A stretch of DNA of 23,595 bases, taken from assembly GCA_902791885.1 (NCBI GenBank), contig CADAXO010000015.1, positions 1 to 23,595 of the forward strand, written 5' to 3'. The notes beneath the pieces were generated by a model, which saw nothing but the letters and a program-made list of their open reading frames with translations, was not told where the DNA came from and made no database searches. The position numbers and the translations under genes were made by a program. Source of the DNA: Oscillospiraceae bacterium (lineage in GTDB: Bacteria > Bacillota_A > Clostridia > Saccharofermentanales > Saccharofermentanaceae). Positions 7,330-15,954 of this stretch are shown here, in pieces (positions within the stretch are counted from its first letter, which is position 1; the number at the start of each line of letters is the position of its first letter).

Positions 7330-8201
7330 TTCTTATCTTTAGAACTCTTACTGGAAGTTTTACTTGAAGTCTTTTGGGCAGCAGTCTTCTTCGATGAAGT
7401 CTTACGCTTCTTACCCGCATCGGATCGCTTCTTACGCTTAGGTATAGCCGCATCCAGAACATCGCCGATGGAATCGTGAATGGTAAGCATAGCCGACAGA
7501 TCAAGATAAGTGGAAGACTTATTGATAATGACCATCTTATCGTGCTTGATAAACTGCGAGAATGTAGCTGCAGGATATACAGTAAGTGAAGTTCCGCCGA
7601 TTATAAGAAGATCACACTTCTTCAGCGCCTTGATAGCGGCATCGATAGGCTCATGCTCGAGATTCTCTTCGTAAAGAGTGATGCCGGGACGTACAATACC
7701 TCCGCATCTGTCGCAGTGAGGTACGCCTTCATGGCTCATAATATAATCAAGTCTGAACTTCTTACCGCAGTCCATACAGTAATTTCTGTAAACGGATCCG
7801 TGAAGTTCGATAGTACACTTGGATCCAGCATCCTGATGGAGCTTATCGATATTCTGAGTAATGATAGCCATAAGCTTGCCCTGGCGCTCAAGTCTTACAA
7901 GAGCCTTATGAGCCTTATTGGGCTTGGCATCCGGATAAAGGAGCTTCCTTCTGTAGAAATCATAGAACTCTTCAGGATGCTCGACAAAGAACGAATGTGA
8001 GATAACATCAACAGCTCTGTAATTGATACCGCTGTCCTGATTATAGATGCCGTCACCGCTTCTGAAATCAGGGATACCGCTCTCAGTAGACACACCGGCT
8101 CCTCCCAAGAATACGATCTTCTTGGAATTCTCGATGAGTTCTCTTAACTGCTCTATCTTAGCCTCTTTGGCTCCTTCGTACCTGTCTAACCTTGTTTCCA
8201 C
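7326..8201 (-). CDS. cobB: Sir2-family NAD-dependent protein deacetylase with Lys-rich tail
   Basis: 291 residues from GTG, preceded by AAGG about nine bases upstream. All sirtuin motifs are present: GAGVSTESGIPDFR (34-47) for NAD, TQNID (115-119), catalytic H134 in ELHGS, a Zn site of four Cys (142, 145, 163, 166), and GGTSLTVYPAA (202-212). Sirtuins remove acetyl or other acyl groups from lysines, using NAD and giving nicotinamide and O-acyl-ADP-ribose; it acts in the cytosol. Unusual feature: after the catalytic core (ends ~254), the last ~37 residues are almost only K, S, T, R and A (KRKKRSDAGKKRKTSSKKTA and similar), a highly basic extension that could bind nucleic acid or act as its own substrate. 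It follows the PH gene by 23 bases and overlaps the MutS gene by four. The symbol rests on family similarity only. Confidence 0.93.
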   Translation of the reverse strand: METRLDRYEGAKEAKIEQLRELIENSKKIVFLGGAGVSTESGIPDFRSGDGIYNQDSGINYRAVDVISHSFFVEHPEEFYDFYRRKLLYPDAKPNKAHKALVRLERQGKLMAIITQNIDKLHQDAGSKCTIELHGSVYRNYCMDCGKKFRLDYIMSHEGVPHCDRCGGIVRPGITLYEENLEHEPIDAAIKALKKCDLLIIGGTSLTVYPAATFSQFIKHDKMVIINKSSTYLDLSAMLTIHDSIGDVLDAAIPKRKKRSDAGKKRKTSSKKTAAQKTSSKTSSKSSKDKK

Positions 8202-8224
8202 TTATTCGCCTTGCCAATTACCTG

Positions 8225-8680
8225 TCAGATTATGTCCGTATCAATATCGATATGATCGGGAATTCCGTCACCATCGATATCAACATCGTGATGACCTGCG
8301 GCACCGAACATCTCCTTGCCGAGGACTCTCTTCTCATTTCTTTCATTCTCAACGATATTGCTTAATGCAGTCTTGACTCTGTCAGAATCTTTTACGCTCT
8401 TGATCTCAAGATTAGGCATTGTCTGATCGGCGGTCTTCAGAACGATGGTTCCGACACCGAAGATCTTCTGCCACAAACTTCTCTTGAGTCTTATATCAAG
8501 GACTCTGTAAAGAAGGATCTCATCTGAAGTTGTGTTGAAAAGTCCTCTCTTGAGGTAGAACTTATTGCTGTCAAAACTGTATCTTGTGAAAGAGATAGGC
8601 AGTCCCAGATATCTTCTTCTGTCATGCCAAAGAATGGGTTCTTCCTTAACATATTCCGATAATCTGTCTGTCTTAGCCAT
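8225..8680 (-). CDS. Bacterial PH-domain protein with an Asp-rich calcium-loop-like tail
   Basis: 151 residues. The start is ATG at 8680, with a strong GGAGG seven bases upstream; a TTG two codons earlier is rejected. Residues ~18-110 match the YdbT/DUF304-type bacterial PH fold: a strand and turn at RYSFDSNKFYLKRGLFN (33-49), then ILLYRVLDIRLKRSLWQKIF and GVGTIVLKT. There is no membrane helix, unlike many relatives. The C-terminus (132-149) is DVDIDGDGIPDHIDIDTD, a repeated D-x-D-x-D-G pattern like the calcium loops of thrombospondin-3 or EF-hand modules. Binding of metal is an inference. First gene of the PH-sirtuin-MutS set. PH domains of this type usually mediate protein or membrane contacts; the partner is unknown. 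Confidence 0.8.
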   Translation of the reverse strand: MAKTDRLSEYVKEEPILWHDRRRYLGLPISFTRYSFDSNKFYLKRGLFNTTSDEILLYRVLDIRLKRSLWQKIFGVGTIVLKTADQTMPNLEIKSVKDSDRVKTALSNIVENERNEKRVLGKEMFGAAGHHDVDIDGDGIPDHIDIDTDII

Positions 8681-8773
8681 GATCAATCCTCCACACTATT
8701 TTTATAATTATATAGTTTTTTTGCGGATTGTACCACCGGTTAACCAATTTATTCCAAAATGGAAACACTTTTG

Positions 8774-10681
8774 TTAAATTGGCTCCTGCTCCTCTGCGTC
8801 ATCAGGCAGTGTCACGGCATTAACATAAGAATCAAGGATCTGTGTCACATCAAACAGTCTAGTATAATCGTTGTTCTCAAGATTATATTCACTTATCACC
8901 GTTCTGTCGTAATAGAGATAATTATCACCGTAGATGTGATAAGGGTTATAGCCCATTCCGAAGAATATTCTGAAACCGTTGCTCTTAAGATACTCGGCTC
9001 TGGGATCCGTTCCGTAAATATAATTGCCGCCCGGATATACAATGATGTGGACATCACCGAGCAACGGCTCGATCTGATCCATCCACTTCTCGGTATCGGC
9101 GATTATCGTATCCATATCAGCTTCATAGGCATTGATATTTCCGTAAGTTGAAGATGCGAACTTCCAGCCTGTATCAAGAAGAACACTTGCGATCTCGGAT
9201 ACAATCTGACGGTTATTCTCTATATCACTTTCAGAGAATACGACATTGGGTCTTCCTATGATCTCCAATGCCTGTGACCTGTCATCAGCTTCATCTTCAC
9301 TTATAACATAGCCGAATACAGACTCGTATCCGCATATGGAGATAACTCCTTTCGCGCCGTCGTAAGAGAAATCCGGATGAGCTTCGACGAAAGCATCAAG
9401 TATTCCGATAGCTTCGAGTTCCCTGCCCGATACCAACGTTCCGTCAGGAGCCTCGTACTGGCCGCACACATGATCCTGCTCATCAAGAGAAAGCTGTGTG
9501 CATAATCCGTAGTTATAAGTATTCGCGACATTATAATCGAATGTATCGAGAACGATGATAAGAGGCTTCTTACCGACAGGTATTGTAAGATCGACCTCGG
9601 TAATGAACGTATCCTCACTCATATCCGCCATAGTCTCGGCATCAACAAGAACAAAGTCATTTTCGTACAGTTCTTCAAGCATCCTCGAGAACTCATCTGT
9701 CGTAAGATACAGGCCTGTATTAGATGCACCTCTTGATACATCTGCGATAAGCTGTCTGATACAAAGGACTTCCACTGTTCCCCTGTACTCTGTAACTTCC
9801 GTCGTATGTGATGTCGCTTCAAGAAGATCGGCATTGATACGGTTATCATCAGGAAAGATCACTGCAAGGCTCGAAAGAAGCGACTCGGCAGAGAAGTATC
9901 TCATTGTCTCAAGCATATGCTCGCCTTCAGTAAGCATAGGCTCATACATGATCTCCTTGATCTGCGTTAGTCTCGAAGACGCATAATCATAAACGAAGCC
10001 TTCATAGTTATCACATACAGACTCATAAGTCTGAACCGAAGTTATATAGTCGCCGGCATCAAATGACGCCTCGGCAGCCTGAACATCACCTCTCGCCTGC
10101 TCTATCGTCTCTACTTCAAGCTGCAAAGGGATCGTTGTAGCAGATACATTGCTGACATCACTTAATGTATCGAAAATAAAGATAAGATCCGGCTTCTCGA
10201 TAGTACCGAGAAGGAACTCTACTGCAAGATCGTTAAGCCATACGGAAAGCTTCGAGGATGTCAATTCCTGCATCTCATTCATAAACCTAAGATCTGCGGT
10301 AGTAGGCGTATAACGCGTGTATCGTATCTGATCTTCGATAGCCAAAAGCCTTGTATTTACTATTTCTTCCATCTGGCCCATCTGTTCGCGCCTGATGGTA
10401 AGAACGGCATCCTCTTCATCGGAAGATGAATCGGCCGCTACAACCTCGTCATGGACATCACGGTAAAGATTAAGAGCATCAGTATATCGGCCTTCATCCA
10501 TGGCAGCAACAAAATCGGGGACTACGCCGGATTCGATCTCCATAGACTGGTTAAGCCAGAATACGACTCCGATCATAGCAACGATCACAACAAGACAGGC
10601 GATCGCCGCGATAAGATGACCCGCACTCTTTACGGATTTCTTCTCATAATTATCGAAGATATTATCTTCTACGCGTCTCAC
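8774..10681 (-). CDS. Membrane-anchored polysaccharide-deacetylase-like protein with degenerate active site
   Basis: 635 residues from GTG overlapping the parC stop (GTGA). A short basic N-terminus and one membrane helix (about 22-43) are followed by an extracellular helical, TPR-like region (about 55-290; for example FVAAMDEGRYTDALNLY and ASFDAGDYITSVQTYESV). Residues ~300-620 resemble the deacetylase domain of Clostridia proteins: LIIVLDTFDYN (374-384), DAFVEAHPDFSYDGAKGVISICGY (429-452), GWKFASSTYGN (505-515), VHIIVYPGG (544-552) and FRIFFGMGYNPY. In active NodB-type enzymes, the motif corresponding to STYG(N) is H-T-x-x-H and the first motif is DD. Here both His are replaced (S511, N515) and the DD reads D379-T380. 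It is therefore probably non-catalytic, perhaps a binding or scaffold protein at the cell surface. Third gene after parE-parC. Confidence 0.75.
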   Translation of the reverse strand: MRRVEDNIFDNYEKKSVKSAGHLIAAIACLVVIVAMIGVVFWLNQSMEIESGVVPDFVAAMDEGRYTDALNLYRDVHDEVVAADSSSDEEDAVLTIRREQMGQMEEIVNTRLLAIEDQIRYTRYTPTTADLRFMNEMQELTSSKLSVWLNDLAVEFLLGTIEKPDLIFIFDTLSDVSNVSATTIPLQLEVETIEQARGDVQAAEASFDAGDYITSVQTYESVCDNYEGFVYDYASSRLTQIKEIMYEPMLTEGEHMLETMRYFSAESLLSSLAVIFPDDNRINADLLEATSHTTEVTEYRGTVEVLCIRQLIADVSRGASNTGLYLTTDEFSRMLEELYENDFVLVDAETMADMSEDTFITEVDLTIPVGKKPLIIVLDTFDYNVANTYNYGLCTQLSLDEQDHVCGQYEAPDGTLVSGRELEAIGILDAFVEAHPDFSYDGAKGVISICGYESVFGYVISEDEADDRSQALEIIGRPNVVFSESDIENNRQIVSEIASVLLDTGWKFASSTYGNINAYEADMDTIIADTEKWMDQIEPLLGDVHIIVYPGGNYIYGTDPRAEYLKSNGFRIFFGMGYNPYHIYGDNYLYYDRTVISEYNLENNDYTRLFDVTQILDSYVNAVTLPDDAEEQEPI

Positions 10682-12939
10682 GCCAAGTCTTCTATTCCGA
10701 TCTGCTTATTCTCGAACGAATCAGGTTTGATGTAATAGCCAATAGCAGGGATATTTCTGATCCTGTAATACTCGGGATCACGAAGACCGGAATCTCCGAG
10801 CATCATTATCTGCGACAGGCTTGATCCCTTCTTACTGATAAGAAGCTGTACACCCTGTGTAGACCTGGTGGTCTTAAGAGGAACCATAGATGACTTAAAT
10901 ACAACAGCCTTGTCCTTATCGGATCTTGCGAAAAGATCGGGATCTTCACCCTCGGGAATGAACAGGAACGATACTGCTTCTGCCTTATCGGAGAAACCGT
11001 TGACAAGCTTCTTTCTGTTCTGCTTTGTCTCATAAGCTTCAACAGGGAACTGAGCAGCCTTGCCGTTCTTAAATCCGATCATAAGCTTACCCTTATAATC
11101 GGTCGTTACAAGCATGAAGATGATCTTCTCATCGTCATCCAGTCCTAACTCGTTAGTTAAGAATGATCCGAAGTCGGACACCTTGTTATCGGCAAACTCA
11201 TGAGTCTTACCCTTATAGACATTGCACTTATCGGAGAAGAACAGAAGATCGCTCTTGTTCATAGCTTCAGCCGTAAGGAATATCTCATCGTCATCCTTTA
11301 TCTTGATCTCGTCCTGACGCTTAAGAGCATTCGCAGTGAACTTCTTAAGATAGCCGTGTCTTGTGAGCATCAAAGTAACAGGATAATCGGGAATAGCCTG
11401 ATCGGGCACATATGCCTCGACATGCTCAGCCATAACAAGTTCAGTCTTCCTGTCCTTACCGTACTTATCGGCTACTTCCTTGAGTTTCTTCGATATCAGC
11501 GTATTGATACGGTGAGGCTTGCCTAAGATATCCTCGATCTCTGCTATATCCTTCTCAAGGTTCTCCTTATCAGCCGTGCGGTTAAGGATATACTGCTTAT
11601 TGATATTACGGAGCTTGATCTCGGCAACATACTCGGCCTGGATCTTATCGATATCGAACCCTCTCATGAGGTTGGGAACTACATCCTCTTCAAGCTCGGT
11701 ATTTCTGATGATAGCGATAGCCTTATCGATATCAAGGAGGATCTTCTCGAGACCTTCCAAAAGATGAAGCTTTGACTTCTTCTTATCAAGCTCGAATGAA
11801 AGTTCTCTTGATACGCACTGTCTTCTCCAGTTAAGCCATTCATCAATGATCGCACGGACACCCATAACTCTGGGAGAACCGTTGATCAGCAGGTTGAAAT
11901 TACATGAGAACGTATCCTGAAGCTTCGTGAATCTGAAAAGCTTCTTCATGAGTTCCTCATGATTCGTTCCTCTCTTGCAGTCGATAGTGATCTTCAAGCC
12001 GTCGAGGTCTGTCTCGTCTCTTACGTCATTGATCTCCTTGACCTTACCGGACTTAACAAGATCGGCGATGCCGTCGATAATAGCCTCAGACGACGTGGAA
12101 TAAGGTATCTCCGTGATCTCGATGAGGTTATTCTTCGTATCTACCGTGTACTTGCTTCTTAATGTGATCGAGCCCTTACCGGTCTCATAGATCTCCGCCA
12201 TCTGGTCCCTGTTATAAAGGATCTGTCCGCCTCCCGAGAAATCAGGTGCAGGCATTATCTCAAGTATGTCGGCATTCTTATCCTTAAGATAAGCCATAGT
12301 TGCCTCGCAAACTTCTCTTAAGTTGAACGAGGAGATATTGGACGCCATACCTACGGCAATACCCTGGTTACTGTTAACAAGAAGGCTCGGGAAAGTCGCA
12401 GGAAGAAGCACAGGTTCCTTCAAGGTGCCGTCATAGTTATCCACCATGTCTACGGCATTCTTATCTATACCTGCGAAAAGCTCTTCACATATCTTCTCAA
12501 GCTTTACTTCCGTATATCGGGGAGCAGCGTAAGCCATGTCACGTGAATACTGCTTACCGAAGTTACCCTTGGAATCAACATAAGGATGCAGAAGCGAAGC
12601 ATTGCCTCTGGTCATTCTTACCATCGTCTCGTAGATAGCTGCGTCACCGTGAGGATTAAGCTTCATCGTCTGGCCTACGACATTCGCAGACTTCGTTCTG
12701 TTGCCCGTAAGAAGGCCCATCTTATACATCGTATACAGAAGCTTTCTGTGAGAAGGCTTGAATCCGTCGATCTCGGGGATAGCACGCGATACGATAACAG
12801 ACATCGCATACGGCATATAGTTGACCTCGAGCATCTCCGTGATCGGCTGATTAACAGCAGGCATATCAGGCTTGGATTCGTCCGTAAGCCTTGCCTTCAG
12901 TGAATTACCCGTATCTTTAATCTCTTTCTTCTTCGCCAT
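10678..12939 (-). CDS. parC: DNA topoisomerase IV subunit A
   Basis: 753 residues. The breakage-rejoining domain carries the catalytic Y142 in AAPRYTEVKL and the Clostridia-type N-terminus (AVNQPITEMLEVNYMPYAMS). The GyrA CTD box (QRRGGKG) is not found; at the matching place only a weak relative (KQNRKKLVNGF) occurs, which favours topoisomerase IV over gyrase. The C-terminal ~250 residues form a beta-pinwheel-like region. With ParE it makes an A2B2 enzyme that passes one duplex through another, using ATP, to decatenate daughter chromosomes. The quinolone-contact region reads NPHGDAAIYE: Ala100 stands where E. coli GyrA has Ser83, and Glu104 where it has Asp87. ATG lies six bases after the parE stop, with an AGGA close upstream. 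The ParC rather than GyrA name is based on the missing box and pairing with this ParE. Confidence 0.92.
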   Translation of the reverse strand: MAKKKEIKDTGNSLKARLTDESKPDMPAVNQPITEMLEVNYMPYAMSVIVSRAIPEIDGFKPSHRKLLYTMYKMGLLTGNRTKSANVVGQTMKLNPHGDAAIYETMVRMTRGNASLLHPYVDSKGNFGKQYSRDMAYAAPRYTEVKLEKICEELFAGIDKNAVDMVDNYDGTLKEPVLLPATFPSLLVNSNQGIAVGMASNISSFNLREVCEATMAYLKDKNADILEIMPAPDFSGGGQILYNRDQMAEIYETGKGSITLRSKYTVDTKNNLIEITEIPYSTSSEAIIDGIADLVKSGKVKEINDVRDETDLDGLKITIDCKRGTNHEELMKKLFRFTKLQDTFSCNFNLLINGSPRVMGVRAIIDEWLNWRRQCVSRELSFELDKKKSKLHLLEGLEKILLDIDKAIAIIRNTELEEDVVPNLMRGFDIDKIQAEYVAEIKLRNINKQYILNRTADKENLEKDIAEIEDILGKPHRINTLISKKLKEVADKYGKDRKTELVMAEHVEAYVPDQAIPDYPVTLMLTRHGYLKKFTANALKRQDEIKIKDDDEIFLTAEAMNKSDLLFFSDKCNVYKGKTHEFADNKVSDFGSFLTNELGLDDDEKIIFMLVTTDYKGKLMIGFKNGKAAQFPVEAYETKQNRKKLVNGFSDKAEAVSFLFIPEGEDPDLFARSDKDKAVVFKSSMVPLKTTRSTQGVQLLISKKGSSLSQIMMLGDSGLRDPEYYRIRNIPAIGYYIKPDSFENKQIGIEDLA

Positions 12940-12945
12940 TTCCTA

Positions 12946-14946
12946 TCATCCTACATCGAGCATATCAAGATAGAGATGCCCGTCCTGTTCAATATGCTGT
13001 TTTCTTCCCTGGAGATTGTCACCGAGCAGAAGTTCGAAGACCTCGGCAGTCTTCCTTGCTTCCTCGGGACAAACCTTGATAAGACGTCTGGTCTTGGGAT
13101 TCATAGTGGTCTCCCACATCATCTCAGGCTCGTTCTCACCAAGACCCTTCGATCTTTGAATATTGATGCTGTACTTATCCTCATCGAGCTTGGATAAGAT
13201 ATCAGTCTTCTCCTTCTCGTTAAAAGCGAAGTAAGTCTCTTCTGTGGAGCCCTTACCCTTCTTCCTTGCCGTGATCTCGAACAACGGTGACTCCGCGATA
13301 TATACGAATCCCTTCTCGATCAAAGTCGGGCAGAGTCTGTAGATCATAGCGAGTATCAATGTTCTGATCTGGAATCCGTCTACATCGGCATCGGTACATA
13401 CAATTATCTTGTTCCATCGAAGCTGATCAAGATTAAATGCACTCATATCCTTGCTGTGCTTATTACTGATCTCAACTCCGCATCCCAAAACCTTAATAAG
13501 GTCAGTGATGATATCACTCTTAAAAATAGTCGCATAATCAGCCTTAAGGCAGTTAAGGATCTTACCTCTTACGGGCATGATTCCCTGGAACTCAGCATCT
13601 CTTCCGAGCTTAACGGAACCCAAAGCGGAATCACCCTCAACGATATAAAGCTCACGCTTATTGGTATCCTTGGATCTGCAGTCTACGAACTTCTTGATAC
13701 GATTATTGATATCAACCTTACCCGTAAGCTGCTTCTTAATATTGATCCTTGTCTTCTCGGCATTCTCTCTGGAGCGCTTATTGATAAGGACCTGATCAAC
13801 GACCTTGTCACCCTGCTGCTTATTCTCGATAAACCATACTTCAAGATTCTTCTTGATAAGGTCAGTCATGAAATCCTGAACGAACTTATTGTTAATAGCC
13901 TTCTTAGTCTGGTTCTCATAAGACGTAAAGGTCGAGAAAGTCGACGTGATAAGGATCAGTGAATCCTGAATATCCTCGAACTTGATCTTGGATTCATTGG
14001 CCTTGTACTTGTCCCTCGCCTTGATCTCCTTATCGACGGCGTAAAGGAATGCGCTCTTAACGGCACGGTCAGGGGAACCACCGTGTTCGAGGAAGCTCGA
14101 GTTATGGAAGTACTGAAGTTCATTGATCTCATTATTAAAGCAGAAAGCGACTTCAGCCTTACACTTATATACAGGTCTGTCTTCAGCATCACGGCCCTTG
14201 CCCTCACCGTCAAAGTGATAGACCTCCGTGAACTGCTTCATCTGGGACAATTCTTCACAGAAACCGGTAATACCATCCGGACAAAGGAATGACTCTTCTG
14301 TACCGAGCACTTCATCCTTAAGGATGAATTCAATACCGCCGTTAACGACAGACTGCTTCTTAACGATATCGCGAAGTCTCTCGTAAGGGATTACAGTATC
14401 GGTAAATACTTCAGAATCAGGCTTCCATCTTTGGATAGTACCTGTTCTTAAGAATCTGTAAGGTTCCTTTACAAGCTCACCTACGACTTCGCCCTTCTTA
14501 AATGAAAGCGAATACTTGGTCTTGTCTCTGAATACCGTAACCTCGAAGAACTCGGATGAATACTGCGTGGCACAGGCACCAAGACCGTTAAGGCCCAATG
14601 AATACTCATAGTCTCCTAAAGCGTTGTTATCGTACTTGGCTCCTGCGTAAAGTTCGCAGTAAACAAGCTCCCAGTTATATCTGTTCTCCTTCGGGTTAAA
14701 GTCGAGCGGGATTCCTCGGCCGAAATCCTCAACCTGAAGCGAACCGTCCTTAAATCTTGTAATGATTATCTGCTTACCGTGGCCTTCTCTGGCCTCATCA
14801 ATTGAATTGGAAAGGATCTCGAAGAAGGAATGAATGCAGCCTTCGAGATCATCTGAACCGAATATAACGCCCGGACGCTTCCTAACTCTGTCCGCGCCCT
14901 TGAGCATCGTGATACTGTCGTTACCGTAATCTGACTTACGAGCCAT
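12946..14946 (-). CDS. parE: DNA topoisomerase IV subunit B
   Basis: 666 residues from ATG at 14946, chosen because GGGGGT lies just upstream; an ATG four codons earlier (14958) has no ribosome site. GHKL ATPase domain: E43, N47 and D50 in FFEILSNSIDEA, VEDFGRGIP (72-80) and the lid GLNGLGACATQYS. Transducer domain in the middle; TOPRIM domain: E437 in IVEGDSALGS, PVRGKILN (458-465), and D519, D521 and D523 in TDADVDGFQIRTL. The TOPRIM Gly of EGDSAGG is Leu here and DGxHIR is DGFQIR, so it belongs to the divergent branch found in Lachnospiraceae-like Clostridia. It supplies ATP hydrolysis to ParC. First gene of the parE-parC-deacetylase-like set, with its own promoter. Confidence 0.93.
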   Translation of the reverse strand: MARKSDYGNDSITMLKGADRVRKRPGVIFGSDDLEGCIHSFFEILSNSIDEAREGHGKQIIITRFKDGSLQVEDFGRGIPLDFNPKENRYNWELVYCELYAGAKYDNNALGDYEYSLGLNGLGACATQYSSEFFEVTVFRDKTKYSLSFKKGEVVGELVKEPYRFLRTGTIQRWKPDSEVFTDTVIPYERLRDIVKKQSVVNGGIEFILKDEVLGTEESFLCPDGITGFCEELSQMKQFTEVYHFDGEGKGRDAEDRPVYKCKAEVAFCFNNEINELQYFHNSSFLEHGGSPDRAVKSAFLYAVDKEIKARDKYKANESKIKFEDIQDSLILITSTFSTFTSYENQTKKAINNKFVQDFMTDLIKKNLEVWFIENKQQGDKVVDQVLINKRSRENAEKTRINIKKQLTGKVDINNRIKKFVDCRSKDTNKRELYIVEGDSALGSVKLGRDAEFQGIMPVRGKILNCLKADYATIFKSDIITDLIKVLGCGVEISNKHSKDMSAFNLDQLRWNKIIVCTDADVDGFQIRTLILAMIYRLCPTLIEKGFVYIAESPLFEITARKKGKGSTEETYFAFNEKEKTDILSKLDEDKYSINIQRSKGLGENEPEMMWETTMNPKTRRLIKVCPEEARKTAEVFELLLGDNLQGRKQHIEQDGHLYLDMLDVG

Positions 14947-14974
14947 GCTTACCCCCATATGTACTAATTTTACA

Positions 14975-15002
14975 ATTATAACATAACGATATATTGTGTC
15001 AG
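14975..15002 (-). promoter_or_regulatory. Predicted sigma-A promoter of parE-parC
   Basis: Minus strand: CTGACA (15002-14997), a 16-base spacer, then TATAAT (14980-14975). That is five of six and six of six matches to consensus. The predicted start lies near 14968, giving a leader of about 22 bases to the ATG at 14946 and containing its GGGGGT ribosome site. No strong terminator for the gene upstream precedes it. Confidence 0.65.
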
Positions 15003-15045
15003 CACCACTATTGGGACATCAAAACTTATCAGAGAAAGTTAAGAA

Positions 15046-15954
15046 TTATCGCAGCTTGTAACAGCCTAAGAACCTGAAAACCATATTACTGTCAGAAGTA
15101 ATAGTGAGGTAATCATCATATGACAGCCCCTCACATTCGATTATATAGTTGTACTCCCCGAGAACCGTACGAAGCGGTCTGTCATGCAATGTTACAAGCT
15201 CACCATTATGATCTGAGATCTCCGAAAGAAGCCCCGGAAGACCTTCCGCCGTACCCGAAGCTATGAAAGCCAAACGTTCTCCGGCGTAAGACGGTTCTTC
15301 GGTAGTCAGCACATAGAATCTAGTCATGTTGTTATCGTTGTTCTGGATTCCCGAAGCAAGGATCTCAAGATCATAAACATCCGCGCACCCAGCAGAAGCT
15401 ATGGCAGCACACGAAGGATTCTGAGCTTCAGACACCATTCTCGCTCCTTCGGCGGTACTGGAGACTTCAATAATCTCAACACCCGGGAGATTCTCATCAA
15501 GCCACTCGCGGCCTTGCGTTATCCCCTGCTTATGAGAATAGACTGTTTCAATATCAGTTAAGGAAGTTCCCGGAAGCACAAGAAGATTCTGGTTAATGGT
15601 AAGAACCACTTCCCCCGCGACGTAAACGTCTTCGGTATTTATCAGAACATCAACATAATCTGTAACAGCGCCGCCTATCGTATTCTCCTGAGGGATTACG
15701 GCATAATCACTTTCGCCGGCTGTAAGAGCTTCCACGGCATCAGCCACGGTTTCATAAGGAACATAGCTTCCCGCCCCGCCGAAAAAGACTTCGCACGCTT
15801 CCTGTGTATACGTTCCCTCAGGTCCAAGAAAGCTCACGGAAGCATCATCATAATTCGCTTCAACAGCTTCGCAGGTAACATACTGCACTTCCTGACATCC
15901 TACTGCCGCAAGAACCATCGAAAAACATATTACTGTTGATATTAATCTTTTCAT
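15046..15954 (-). CDS. Prephenate-dehydratase-like protein with lipoprotein signal peptide
   Basis: 302 residues. The N-terminus MKRLISTVICFSMVLAAVGC is a lipoprotein signal with C20 as the lipidation site (-3 to +1 reads AVGC). A prephenate dehydratase domain follows (about 38-220): FLGPEGTYTQEA (42-53), PQENTIGGAV (88-97), VYSHKQGITQ (138-147), STAEGARMV (166-174) and the catalytic T211 in MTRFYVL. An ACT-like domain (226-280) ends it, but the usual Phe-binding GALV and ESRP motifs read GLPGLL and LHDRP. Cytosolic PheA makes phenylpyruvate for phenylalanine synthesis; this copy seems to be exported and lipid-anchored. It overlaps the flippase stop by four bases (ATGA) and is the last gene of its set. 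Either a surface enzyme or a PDT fold reused for ligand binding. No other aromatic biosynthesis gene is nearby. Confidence 0.87.
   Translation of the reverse strand: MKRLISTVICFSMVLAAVGCQEVQYVTCEAVEANYDDASVSFLGPEGTYTQEACEVFFGGAGSYVPYETVADAVEALTAGESDYAVIPQENTIGGAVTDYVDVLINTEDVYVAGEVVLTINQNLLVLPGTSLTDIETVYSHKQGITQGREWLDENLPGVEIIEVSSTAEGARMVSEAQNPSCAAIASAGCADVYDLEILASGIQNNDNNMTRFYVLTTEEPSYAGERLAFIASGTAEGLPGLLSEISDHNGELVTLHDRPLRTVLGEYNYIIECEGLSYDDYLTITSDSNMVFRFLGCYKLR

Noticed and set aside
15023..15040. Terminator after the prephenate-dehydratase-like gene
   Set aside because: The stem AACTT/AAGTT is only five A/T-rich pairs with an eight-base loop and four T; too weak to call.
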